A DNA stretch of 64,000 nt from Amborella trichopoda (GCF_000471905.2 NW_006498549.1:3940762-4004761), one strand, 5' to 3'; positions 1-10,420 are shown, counted from the first letter of the stretch. The notes: a model not told the origin generated them from the letters alone. Numbers and translations: made by a program.

Positions 1-20
1 AGAGAGAGAGAGAGAGAGAC
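1..20. repeat. GA dinucleotide microsatellite
   Basis: A perfect run of AG dinucleotides starts the window. It lies about 20 bases inside the predicted first intron of the minus-strand GH5 gene. Confidence 0.9.
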
Positions 21-41
21 AGCATGGAGGGTCACTCGAAC

Positions 42-221
42 CAGCAAATCTTTGTTGGGTATCCCATCGAAAAGAGATGGTTTGATCCATCCCTCTACAA
101 CCAACCACCCTCCCAAATTCACAGCCTTGAATCTGGGGTTAGGTGTCTGTGCAAAAGTATAAACTGAGAGAAGGCATAAGGTGAGGCCAAAGCATCTATT
201 TGACAACTTTGATAACTCCAT
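42..221 (-). CDS. GH5 glucan 1,3-beta-glucosidase-like protein, first exon (partial gene)
   Basis: Reading leftward from an ATG at 221-219 gives exactly 60 codons without a stop, ending at a GT splice donor (bases 41-40; exon end CTG, intron start GTTCGAG). Residues 1-24 look like a signal peptide (hydrophobic core FGLTLCLLSVYTFA). Residues 33-60 carry AVNLGGWLVVEGWIKPSLF followed by DGIPNKDLL, the characteristic N-terminus of plant secreted exo-1,3-beta-glucanase-like proteins of family 5, which act on wall beta-glucans. The catalytic glutamates would lie in later exons, outside the window. The frame is open, the donor is in phase 0, and a TATA box lies about 37 bases upstream of the ATG, so this is probably a live gene. 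The family is recognised from the conserved N-terminus only; the full exon structure cannot be seen. Confidence 0.8.
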
Positions 222-257
222 CTTTGTTTGGATGAAATATTATTGCATTTGCCTTCA

Positions 258-264
258 ATTTATA
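258..264 (-). promoter_or_regulatory. TATA box of the GH5 gene
   Basis: On the minus strand the sequence reads CTATAAATTG. It lies 37 bases upstream of the GH5 start codon, so the 5' UTR would be very short. Position and match are good; transcription is inferred. Confidence 0.45.
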
Positions 265-608
265 GGCCATGTTCCAAAATAATGGATTTATTGAATTGAA
301 AAATTGTCACGTACTTTCCCCCTATAATTCAGGCGTCAATCTGAACAGTAGCACTTGAATTACCAAAAAAGAATAATGCTATTTTTACGAAACCATAGAA
401 ATAGTTCTAGTTGTGGACTTTATTTGAGACTGATAGGAAATGTATCATGTGTTGTCATATTCAAAGTTTAAGAGGGGATTGCAAGTGCAATGGACTCCTC
501 TATAATAAGAGATCAGATGAATCAAAGGCATCGATTTAGCATTCAATTGCAAATAAGTAGTTATTGAAGGTTATAGTGAAAGTGATTCCTTGTTTGAATC
601 ATAGTTAC
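265..608. other. Upstream region of the GH5 gene, no gene seen
   Basis: AT-rich sequence upstream of the minus-strand GH5 gene. I see no coding frame with family resemblance, no repeat shared with the rest of the window and no RNA gene. It may hold the promoter of the GH5 gene. Confidence 0.4.
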
Positions 609-955
609 CGGGAGAAGGAGCAGGACCGTCTCTAGTTCCAGGAGCCAGAGCGTTGGATCGAGGGCTGCCTAAAGCTCCGGATTGAGTTCCGGCGAAGGTA
701 AAAGTTGCGGATCGAAATCCCGTATAAACAGGGAACACGTTCCCAATACATTGGGATCGAGATCCTTATTTAACGAGAACGCGTTCCATGTAAATGGAAT
801 CGTGTTCCCATGCTCATTAGGATTACACTCCCATAGACAACAGGAATGTGATCCCATTTAAAGTTGAGTTGCATCCCCATTTTGTTTTCTATTTGGAATG
901 GATCGAGCTCCATTCAAGGTTGAATCACGTTCCGCTTAACTTGGAGCCAATCTTC
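609..955. repeat. Array I of ~22-bp quasi-palindromic units
   Basis: About a dozen degenerate units recur every 21-24 bp. Each has a 12-14-bp dyad core of the type GGRAYNNNRTYCC followed by an AT-rich spacer of about 8-10 bp. Clear cores start near 709, 731, 753, 775, 796, 819, 843, 866, 901 and 922. Examples are GGGAACACGTTCCC (731), GGGATCGAGATCC (753) and GAGAACGCGTTCC (775). The two arms change together between units (AAC/GTT, ATC/GAT). A minus-strand frame runs through it, but the 22-bp period is not a multiple of three, so coding is unlikely. The array ends within about 10 bp of the target duplication of Copia-1. Confidence 0.75.
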
Positions 956-966
956 ACCTGTCCTCT

Positions 967-1180
967 TTTAGAAATAGAGACAGTCGAGGAGATAGAAATA
1001 GTTGAGGATAGTTTTTAATTTTATGTTATCTTGTATTTGATGTAGATATCTCTCTTGATAACACTAGATTAGTTCATTATTATCAATAACTGATTAGCCA
1101 TATATGTATAGGGGACTCTGTATATTCTTGATGATTAATCAATACACAATGATTTTCCTAGAAGATTCAAAAGTTTAACA
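967..1180 (+). repeat. 5' LTR of Copia-1
   Basis: It begins TTTAGAAATAG, where the original TG has become TT, and ends GTTTAACA. It aligns without gaps over 214 bp to the 3' LTR. Confidence 0.93.
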
Positions 1181-1192
1181 TGGTATCAAAGC
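1181..1192 (+). other. Primer-binding site of Copia-1
   Basis: TGGTATCAAAGC directly follows the LTR. It differs at one base from the usual plant copia site complementary to the 3' end of initiator-methionine tRNA. Confidence 0.85.
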
Positions 1193-1884
1193 TTAGTTTC
1201 TCCTGATCGTGTGGCCATGTGGTTTTTTTTCTACACGTACCTCTGCCTCTCTCTAATCACGCACCTCTACCTCTCAACGGGGAAGAACCAGTAAGGATTT
1301 ACAAGCAAGGGGTGAGAAGACCACTTGGAATTTTGTTACGTGCTTTTATTTGGGCTCTTGAAGCTCTTGAAATACCTATCAAGTGAGAGAGAGAAAGGCT
1401 TCTTGCATCATTGTGCAACATCTTGAGCAGCAAGCATAGCCGCATAAGGGAACAATTCATCCCTATCAACCTTAACGTTCATCCCACCTGTAACTCAAAC
1501 GAGTGCCTCTCCTAGATAAATCAGTGACATGCACGAATGTGTCATTGAAAGAGGCAAATACATGAACCACCCCAAAGACATGTTCACCTTCTCGAACAGT
1601 TGGTCCCAAAGTTACATTTTCTTTCCCTGGTTTTCTTTCTTCTGGACATCGTTGATTTGTAGGAGAATGAACTAAGCATTAGGGTTTCGCAGGCTGCCAC
1701 CAGCATTAGTGAAGCAGGTTACGGACTAGGTCAAGGCCAAGATTATCTGTTTGCGCTTTTTTTTAAAACAAAAGGGAAGTCATCCATAGGGACCATATTA
1801 TATCAAAACTCTTTTTTATGTTCATGAATTATTTACTAGATCCAAATTCTTGATCACGTCTGTGAGTTCTGATACAATTTACAC

Positions 1885-4800
1885 ATGGCTTCTAAAAAGG
1901 AGATGTATTGGCTATAAAACTTGATGGGAAAAATTATCCCGATTGGCGGTTACATTTTCAATTTTTTGTTGAAGGGAAAGGTTTGTGGTGGTATGTTGAT
2001 GGCACTGAACCTAAACCGGCAACACTCAATACTAAAGATACCCAACAATGGAAGATTAACAATGCGAAAATTATCTTATGGATCCTCGGCTCTCTAGATC
2101 TGGATATTGGAAGGCCAATGAGAGGCTTCCGTACTACTAAAGAAATATGAGAATATTTGGAAAAAGTTTATTAGCATTCAAATCTTGCAAGACTCTTCCA
2201 AATCGAGTATGATACGTTTTCCTATAGCCAAGAGGAGAAAACCGTTCAGGAATATTATGCTGGTTTCATGAACTTGTGGACAAAATATGAATATGTAAAC
2301 TTGAAGGCTATCACTAGTGCTTGTTGCATTCAGAGCTTAATGGAGAAAAATGGTGACAGGAAGGTGATGTAGTTTTTGATGAAATTGCGCTCAAACTATG
2401 AGATTGTTCGAGCCAATAGTTTGAATCGTAAAAAAATAGCAAATATGGATGCTATTTTCAGGTTGAATTACTTCGTGAGGAAAGAAAAATCACGACCCAA
2501 GCCACCATTGAGGGAAAAAAGGATATAGAGTCTGTACTTGTAGCTCAACGGGCTAGAGGACCATCATCACAAAAGGATCTATATTTGCTGCAATGTTATG
2601 AGTGTAAAGAATATGGTCACATAGCATCTCAGTGTAAGAAGAAATTTTTTTGTACTTTTTGCAAACGTACTGGAGATATCATTACAGAATGTCGAAATCC
2701 TTCTCGACGAGGCAACCGGGCATTTGATACACAAAAACCTTTGTACAGGGCATACCAAGATGCTAATGATGCTTCCAAGGGACTAAAGGTAGATACCCCT
2801 CCATCTAGCACTATTCATGACCCAAATATGACAATGTCCCAGACATCAAATGATATTCGACAGTTCGTACAAAACTCTATATTTACGGCTCTCTTCTGCG
2901 TTCTCTGTTATGGGCTTGTCTGGCATGAACTCTCACCTATCCCCTAGTATAAATCCCCTTTGGTTTATTGACTCAGGTGCCTCTAATCATATGATTGGAG
3001 TGCACACAAGTCTAGTATCTACTAAATCATACCATAGTAATAGTCAAATTCTCTCCACTAATGGGGAGAAACTGAATATTATTAGTACTGATAATCTTTC
3101 ACTTTCTATCTCCTGTGGTACACCTTTTCATTTACATAATGTCCTCTTCGTTCCTAAATTAATTGCTAATCTAATATCTGTGGGACAACTAGTTGATGAT
3201 GGTTACAATGTTCAATTGTCTCGTGATGGTTGTCTATTACAAGACCAACGCACTAGGAGAGTGACAGGGAAGGGCATAGAATTGGTCGTTTCTTTGCCTT
3301 GGAGTTTGAGAAATCAAACCATGATGCTTCCTTCATTTCTCCATCGAATTATGATTTTTTTGTTTCCAATAAACAATGACATATGTGGCATCGGAGACTT
3401 GGTCATCCGAATGCAAATAAATTAGATACTTTTTTTCGTTCTGGTTCATTGCCCAACAAAGCACTTGATTTGAATTCTATTAATAAATCTTGTATTAGTT
3501 GTTATTCGAATAACAACACCAGTTTGCCTTTTCTGACTCGAGTAGATAAAACAACTGCACCTTTCTATCTCATTCATAGTGATGTGTGGGGGTCCTGCTC
3601 CAACTTTATCCAGAATGGGATATAAGTATTTTGTTTTGTTTAGTGATGATTGTACACGATATATCTGGATATACTTTATGCGCCATAAATAAGAAGTGTT
3701 TTCCCATTTTAAAACGTTTTTATCCATGATTACAACTCAGTTTAATACCAAAGTAAAAATCTTATTGTCATACTCCGGGGGAAAATATTTATCAAATGAT
3801 TTTCAAGACTTTTTGAAAACACAGGGTATTCAATCACATAAAACTTGTCTATATACTCCACAACAACTGAAAGGAAAAACCGTCTTATCTTAGAAGTTGT
3901 GTGGACCCTTATGCATGACTCTCGTATTCCTCATAGTTTTTGGGTTGAAGCTACATCAATAGCTATTTATCTCATAAATCGCCTCCCATCCTTGGTTTTA
4001 CATAAATAATCTCCATATTATTCATTATTTGATGTTCATCCTAATTATTCTCTCTTGCATGTTTTTGGGTGTGTATGTTTCGTTCATCTTCCTCAGCATG
4101 AACGAACAAAATTTTCGGTTCAAGCAGTAACTTGTGGGTTATTGTCCCAACCAAAAAGGGTTTCTATGTTATGATCCAACAGCTCATCGTATACGTATTT
4201 CTCGCAATTGTGTCTTTTTGAAAAGCATATTTTATTACTCTTCAATTGCAAAATCCTCAGGGTCCTTTGCTCTTTTCTTTGCATATTTCTCTACTGATAA
4301 ACCATCACACCTTTTAGTGCCTCAACAGCAAGGCCAACAACACCAATCTACGCACACTCCATCTCACCAACCAGAGTAAGGTCAAACCTTCACCCTACTT
4401 GTAAGTGATTCTTTTCCTACTCATATTGATAGATCTACTAAGTTGCGACGTTCTTTACTTGTACCTCACCCACCTGATTGATATGGCTTCTCCCTTGATG
4501 ATTTTGAATTTTCACTACAGCTTAAAGCTTTGTTTATTTCTCTTGATACAATTGAGGTTCCTTCTAAAGACCTAGATCTCTGTTTACTCCCTAGATCATT
4601 ATTTGCCACTTTAGATTCGATGGATATTCCTTTTTCATACCAGCAAGCCTTGACTATGCCTTGTTAGAAAGAGGCAATAGATGCAGAAATCATTACCTTG
4701 TTGAAAATGATACATGGGATCTTGTTCTGTGTTCTCCTCACTCATCTATTATTGACAGTAAATGGGTCTTTTCTGTGAAGCTTAAATCTGATGGAAGGAT

Positions 4801-6145
4801 TGAGCGATATAAAGCACAATTAGTTGCTCAAGGTTACAAACAGACGTATGGTATAAACTACGATGAAACGTTTGCTCTTGTTGCTAAAATGACTACTGTA
4901 CGAACCATAATTACCCTCTCTGTTATTTGGCAGTGGACTATATCTCAAATGGATGTGAAAAATGCATTTCTCAATGGACATTTGAAAGAGATAGTATATA
5001 TGCGACCTCCTCCTGATTATTGCAATGATAAATCTATGGTATGTCATTTGAAAAAATCCTTGTATGGTTTAAAATAAGCTCCAAGAGCTTGGTTTGAACG
5101 ATTTCGACAGGTCGTTCTACATGCTGGGTTGAAACAAAGTGCTCATCACTATTCGCTATTTACTCATCATTGTTCTTCAGGAATAACAATTCTTTTCCTA
5201 TATGTTGATGATATTCTCATCACAGGAGACAACCTGGATAATATCAGATACTTGAAAGAGCTTCTCTGTCAACCATTCAAAATGAAAGGTTTGGGTCCGT
5301 TAACTTATTTTCTTGGGCTGGAGATTTATTATTCCCCTAATGGATACATAGTTAACCAGAAGAAGTACACCAAAGTCTTGATCAAACTGGCCAACTTATC
5401 TGATGAGAAATGAGTGGATACACCAATGAAGGTGAATGTAAAATATAGAAAGGATGATGAAGACAAACTTCCGGATTCTACTCTTTATAGGAAATTGGTT
5501 AGGAGTCTACTTTATTTCACTATGACTCGTCCAGATATTTCTCATGCAGTTCAGATCGTTAGCCAATTTGTTGCTGATTCTCGTTGCATCCACCTCTCTG
5601 CTGTCCATCGTATTATTCGTTATCTACGAGGTACATACCATAGAGGTTTATTATTCTCTTCTAACTCTTCTCTCCAGTTACGAGCCTATGTTAATGAGGA
5701 TTGGGTAGGATGCCCCGATACTAGACGCTCAACCACTGGGTGGTGTATTTTTTTTGGAGATTCTCTGATATCATGGAAATATAAGAAACAACAAACTGTA
5801 TCTAAATCTTCTACATAAGCCGAATACCGAGTAATGTCCTCTGCTTGCAGTGAAATTACTTGTTAAGAGTCCTTTTACAGGACCTCAATATTCTTCATCG
5901 AACTCCTATACCATTGTATGCTGATAATATGAGCGTCATACCTATTACGTCAAATCCAATGTTTCATGAACATACAAAGCACTTAGAAGTTGATCGTCAT
6001 TTCATTCGTGACAAATTTCTGGCCGGAGAAGTTACACTCCCATATATTACCTCCCAACAACAACTTGCAGATATCTTTACCAAGGTAATGACTCGTGCTC
6101 GTCATGACTATCTCGTTGACAAGCTGATGATGTTCACTCAAGCTA
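1885..6145 (+). pseudogene. Copia-1 gag-pol polyprotein, degenerate
   Basis: The likely start is the ATG at 1885, but a frameshift follows within 12 codons. Gag then reads LDGKNYPDWRLHF (from 1911) and ends in a zinc knuckle, CYECKEYGHIASQC (2594-2635). The aspartic protease has FIDSGASNHM (about 2964). A pre-integrase motif HRRLGHP lies at about 3386, followed by the integrase core (HSDVWG near 3574). Reverse transcriptase spans about 4680-5400, with WVFSVKLKSDG, DVKNAFLNG and the catalytic YVDD at about 5201. RNase H spans about 5690-6145, ending in a DIFTK motif typical of copia elements. Stops at 2148, 3625, 3892, 5076, 5411 and 5816, among others, break the frame. No product is expected. 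Confidence 0.9.
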
Positions 6146-6159
6146 AGTTTGAGGGGGAG

Positions 6160-6373
6160 TGTAGAGATAGAGATAGTCGAGGAGATAGAAATAGTTGAGG
6201 AGTGTTTTTAATTTTACGTTATCTTGTATTTGATGTAGATATCTCTCTTGATAAGACTAGATTAGTTCATTATTATCAATAACTGATTAAATGTATATAT
6301 ATAAAGGACTATGTATATTCTTGATGATCAATCCATACACAATAATTTTTCTGGAGGATTCAAAAGTTTAACA
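6160..6373 (+). repeat. 3' LTR of Copia-1
   Basis: It begins TGTAGAGATAG right after the purine tract at 6151-6159 and ends GTTTAACA. The outer TG and CA are intact in this copy. Confidence 0.93.
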
Positions 6374-6488
6374 CCTCTCTCTCTCTCTCCCTCTCTCTCT
6401 CTTGATCAGACATTCACCACCTCTTCAACCTCCGTACCCTTAATCCAATGGACCCGTATGCCAAAACGCACCCCTCTCTCTCTCTAAC
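6374..6488. repeat. CT-rich low-complexity tract
   Basis: Runs of CTCTCT lie on both sides of a short unique stretch just outside the 3' LTR. The tract may be the 5' UTR of the phosphatase pseudogene parent, since plant leaders are often CT-rich; that is inference. Confidence 0.6.
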
Positions 6489-6520
6489 TTCATGAACACA
6501 ATTGTCTAACTTCACAGTGA

Positions 6521-7115
6521 GTGATCTTTCACTCTCCTCAGAAAGCACAACATCAACAAAAATCTACATATCCATCTCAACCTCGCTTGCTAGCAATTGG
6601 GGACCTCCATGGCGATCTCCAAAAGGCCAAACAAGCTATGAAAATGGCTAAAATCTTCGATGAAAAATTATTCAGTGGATTGCAGGCTACTCCATGGTTG
6701 TGAAGCTTGGTCATATCTTTGATAGAGAAGGAGAAGAGTTCAAGACCTTTATTTTTTAGAAAAACTTAAACAAGGCGCAGAAAAATCAAATGGGACGCTG
6801 TCAATTTTATAGGGAAACCATAGAAGCCTGAATATTCAAGGAGATTGCAGGTATGTTATAAAAGTTGGCCTTGACGAATTCAGTTGGCCTTGATGAATTT
6901 AATTCAAATGAAAAACCTCTGTAAAGGATTGAAAAGGCAAATTAACATTTTTAATGGAGTACCCAAAAATTACCCATCTAGAATTAGGGCTAGAATAGCT
7001 GCTTTGAGTCCTAGAGGTCCAATTTCAACGCTTTTTTTAGCTGATAACCCTACTATTTTAATAGTGGGTGCCTCTGTTTTTGTTCATAGTGGGATCCTCC
7101 CTAAGGATAGAGATT
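6521..7115 (+). pseudogene. Shewanella-like protein phosphatase (SLP2-type) pseudogene, intron-less and truncated
   Basis: The first frame contains RLLAIGDLHGDLQKAKQA, the metal-binding GDxHGD motif of a PPP-family metallophosphatase as found in plant Shewanella-like phosphatases. Downstream pieces in other frames keep the family order: a region like the GDVxDRG block near 6700, a GNH motif followed by Arg instead of the expected Glu near 6811, and CKGL...RIRARIAALSPRGPIS and SVFVHSGILPKD in 6912-7114. At least two frameshifts and several stops interrupt it. A short duplication of about 17 bp (GTTGGCCTTGACGAATT) occurs near 6864-6896. Similarity stops abruptly where the second palindrome array starts, so the C-terminal part is missing. 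The absence of introns fits either a processed copy or an intron-less parent. SLP2 rather than SLP1 is a guess from overall similarity. Confidence 0.7.
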
Positions 7116-7116
7116 C

Positions 7117-7292
7117 GGGAACGTAGGAATCACGATCCTAAAACTCTGGGAGCGGGGATCTAATTTGTTTGGGAACGCATTCCGTGGGACAGTAGGAGTG
7201 AGATTCGTACAGTAGCGGGAGAGAGTACCGTTGTGAATGGGATCAAGAATCCTAAATTAAGAGCGAGCTCCCAAAAAGTTGGGAAGAGTTTC
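7117..7292. repeat. Array II of ~22-bp quasi-palindromic units
   Basis: Eight units start near 7126, 7148, 7171, 7194, 7217, 7239, 7261 and 7281, spaced 20-23 bp apart. Cores include GGAATCACGATCC, GGGAACGCATTCC, GGGATCAAGAATCC and GAGCGAGCTCCC. The core pattern, period and spacer length match array I at 609-955, so both belong to one repeat family. The array follows directly on the truncated phosphatase pseudogene. Confidence 0.75.
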
Positions 7293-8374
7293 TAGATGAC
7301 ATTCGAGCCACGGAACGACTGAGCTGGGTCCCAGAGAAGGAGCGTCACCCTAGTTGGGCACTCCCGATAACTAAGGTTTGAATCAGTATCATCAGAGTCA
7401 GTCCTATTCGTGCAGATTTTATTGCGCCATTTAAGTCCGATGAGCATCCAAATAAAACTTTTGACTCCATCTGGCATCTTTAGAATATGGGAATTTAGGG
7501 CACCATTTAAGGCTGATGAACTATGGGATTGTGAACTTCATGGCATGGCAAGCAAAAGTAGCTTCAGCTATTAGCATTTTACTTTTGAGGGCATCAAGTG
7601 TACCCCTGCAGGAGAACACTGTACACTTATTCCAGAATCCAGTAACCCACATATGAATATGTTAAAGGAAACAATGGATCTAGCTATCAAAAAATTGGAT
7701 AGTCTCCATTCAATCTCAGGATGCTATTTTCTTTACGTACATAGAGAGTGCTTAGGAATTCTTTATTTATTTATTTATTTTTTAGGTGGTTAGGGGGAGG
7801 GGGGGTTGGGTTGTTCGCAAGGTAGAGGTGGTTACATCATCAAAATTTGGGGTCATAAAATACTCCTAGACCAGGTTTTTACCCAAAGGAGTGAACCCAC
7901 AAGGTGTTCCCTAGGGAGCATAACCTTTTGGCTTTAGTTCTTAAGCCTCTAAATAGAAGTCAGGTAAAAGTCAATGAGCTCTTGAATGCACAATCTCATT
8001 ATGTATTATGTAGGAAGGGCTATGGACCACATAATCTTTTGACTTACTCGTTAAGCATCTAAGTGGAAGAAAAGTCAATGAGCGCTTGATTGAACATCTC
8101 TTTGCGTGTAGGAAGGATTGGCCAGAAACTAATGTCAAGATATGACCTAGGACAGTCCTAGACACCATTTTATGAATTACGACTTGGGAGTCCATTAGCA
8201 GTGAAGTTCCCCTCATCTATTTACTCTTTTATGAGAGTCTTATCTCAGCTCTGGTACCAGTTCTCCTTTTTGTGGTAATGATGTAATTTTGGAGTAACTT
8301 AGAACATGGGTTTTCAATATGGATTGAAAATGAAGCACTTTCAGATTAATTGTTTAAAGCACCATGTTTTAAGC
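7293..8374. other. Unassigned region between array II and the compound array
   Basis: No recognisable gene. A 46-codon frame at about 7526-7663 is open but unrecognised. A degenerate direct duplication of about 110 bp occupies 7925-8115 (both halves contain AAGTCAATGAGC and TGTAGGAAGG). GCTCTGGTACCA near 8247 is, on the minus strand, close to a methionine-tRNA primer-binding site and could mark a retrotransposon remnant, but I found no LTR pair to support this. Confidence 0.4.
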
Positions 8375-8840
8375 TTGCCTCTTGTGGAGAATGCCTCTTG
8401 TGGAGAAAGAATTACAGTTACAAGAAAGGTGCTGCCTCTTCCTAAGCCTCTTGTGTGATGGAGAGAGAGAAAGTAGAGAAGCCTCTTACAAAGAGAAGAG
8501 CCTAAGAGAGGGAAAGCCTATTAGAGAAGAAAGATCTTAGGGACTGAAGAAAGAAAGAAAGAAAGAGAGTTCATGTGTAGGAAGATTTAAATCATCTGAG
8601 AGAGGGAAGAACCTCAAGAAGGAAAACCTAGAGAGACAAAATCCTTTAGAGGAAGTTGAGAAGCCAAAGAGAGCTTCCCTCTTGAAAGAAAATTGTAGCC
8701 ATTATTTTTAATAGTAGATTTTTTCTTTCTCTACCGTAGGCATAATCTGAAAAGGTGAAGTACGTAAATCTTAGTATCAATTAATTATTATTTATTTAAT
8801 TTGATTTATTGCTTGTTATTTTTCGACACACAGACACATT

Positions 8841-9242
8841 TGTTAAAAATGATGCAAAAAACTAGGAATGTGGGGGTAGTTAAGAAAGTGGGAAGTTATC
8901 TCTATGTCTTTATGCAAAAGTAGAATGTACGGGTAGTTAAGATAGTGGGAAGTTATCTCTATCTTCACGGAGGTAATGGGTAGTTATCCAACATGTGGGT
9001 AGTGGGTAGTTTTGTTGTAAATGCCTATATATATGGGCGCTATGTATTGAAATATTGTGTGACTGTGGTTGTAGATATAAGCAACTTATGAAGATAACCA
9101 ATATGTAATTGTACATAACCTATAAATGTGTTTGTGTTCATCTCTCCAAGAAAAAAAGTGAGTGTGTGCTTTCAATTATCTGTTGTATTAGTGCCTTATC
9201 CAAAACCTTTCAACAGAATATCAAAACATACATAAAATTTCA
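8841..9242 (+). repeat. 5' LTR of the non-autonomous element
   Basis: 402 bp, with the core GGGTAGTTAAGATAGTGGGA repeated inside. A TATATATA stretch near 9030 could be its promoter. Confidence 0.85.
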
Positions 9243-9245
9243 ATA

Positions 9246-9256
9246 TGGTATCAGAG
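9246..9256 (+). other. Primer-binding site of the non-autonomous element
   Basis: TGGTATCAGAG, the standard initiator-methionine tRNA complement, three bases after the 5' LTR. Confidence 0.85.
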
Positions 9257-9989
9257 TTCAGGTTGTGAAGAGAGCCCAAGTTGTGAAAAAAGAAAAGATA
9301 GGCATTGCTGTGGATAGGCGAAGTTGAGGATGGGCATTGGAGAGCCCAGGTTACCAAAAATATAGGCATTGGAGAGCCCAGGTTACTAAAAATATAGGCA
9401 TTGGAGAGCCCGGGTTATAAAAAACGAGAAAAAGAAGATCACACGTCAAAGAAATTGGTGTGGAAATTTAAACCAGCAGGTCAGAAACAAAATTCAAGGG
9501 AAAGGTGATAAAAATTTAAAATCTCTTTATTTAATTTCTTGCTTTATTTCATATGGCCCACCATAGTAGTCAAAATATTTTTTAACTATTGATTTCAATT
9601 TTCAAAGTTGAATTTTATGAGCATTGGAAAATTAAAATGAAAACAATGTTTAAGTCTTGAAAAAAAAGAACAGAAAGGTGATTTTGAAAAAAAAAAGCAA
9701 AAAAACAAAAAAAAAAAATTTAATTAAAATCTTAAATGATTTGCAATAAAAAAAAAAAAAAAGGAAAGAAAAAGAAAATTCTTAATTGTGATGTTCTTGG
9801 AAAAAGAAGATGGAAATTTTAAAGAAAATGGGGAAACAAAATTGGAGAGCTATTGGTTTTGTTATTTTGCAATGGTTTTCATAAAATGAGATTTAAAAAA
9901 ATATAAATTCTGAAAGGGGGACCTGAGTAGTCCTCATGGGAAATTAGAAAATGAGATTTAAAAAAAAATCTGAAAGGCGAACAAGAGTA

Positions 9990-10420
9990 GTCCTCATGGG
10001 AAATTCATGCCTATTTAGGCATAAGAAAAAGGAAAATGATTTTTAGGAAAGAAAAAAAGACAAGACACCACAGTCCTGGTGTGTCGTGTCATGGAAAGGC
10101 ATGATGGGAAATTCATGCCTATATTGGTATAGGAAAAATGAAACTTATTTTTGGGGCAAGTAAAGAAAAACAGGACACCGCTGTCTTGGTATGTCATGCC
10201 ATGGAAAGACATGATGGGAAATCCATGCCTAGTGTAGGCATATGAAAAATGACTTTTGAAAAGATGAAAAACAGGACAATGAAGTCCTGGTTTGTCGTGT
10301 CATGAAAATGCATGATGATGCCATGAGAAGGCATAAAAAAGAAATTGTGTTAAGCAAAACAGGACATTGAAGTCCTAGTTTGTCATGTCATAAAAAAGCA
10401 TGATGATGCAATGAGAATGC
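9990..10420 (+). repeat. Internal ~90-110-bp repeats with paired hairpins
   Basis: About five degenerate copies. Each carries a dyad around GTCCT (for example AGGACAATGAAGTCCT near 10273) and then a short stem of the type ATGCC...GGCAT. The second dyad occurs near 10007, 10115, 10225, 10318 and 10406. It reads ATGCCTATTTAGGCAT, then ATGCC/GGTAT, then ATGCC/GGCAT twice, then ATGCA/TGCAT. The last two differ by a matched change on both arms. Confidence 0.7.

Larger units (their letters stand above)
967..6373 (+). mobile_element. Copia-1: complete but decayed Ty1/copia LTR retrotransposon
   Basis: The element is 5407 bp with 214-bp LTRs at both ends. It is flanked by a 5-bp target duplication, CCTCT at 962-966 and 6374-6378. 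A primer-binding site follows the 5' LTR and a purine tract (GAGGGGGAG) precedes the 3' LTR. Inside, domains run gag, zinc knuckle, protease, integrase, reverse transcriptase, RNase H, which is the copia order. By eye the LTRs differ at about 21 of 214 positions, so the insertion is old. Many stops and frameshifts show it is inactive. Confidence 0.93.

Noticed and set aside
669..857. 62-codon minus-strand frame through array I
   Set aside because: The repeat period of about 22 bp is not a multiple of three, and the frame has no family resemblance.
609..955. CRISPR or bacterial REP-type array
   Set aside because: The genome is a plant; repeats are degenerate and separated by only 8-10 bp.
1181..1260. 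tRNA gene near methionine-tRNA-like sequence
   Set aside because: Only the 12-base complement used for priming is present. I saw no complete tRNA or rRNA gene in the window, but I could not run a covariance search.
8236..8262. Minus-strand primer-binding site (TGGTACCAGAGC)
   Set aside because: No LTR pair or coding domain supports an element here. It is kept only as a remark.
9990..10420. CRISPR-like array
   Set aside because: The repeats are degenerate, the intervals are not unique spacers, and the sequence is eukaryotic and inside an LTR element.
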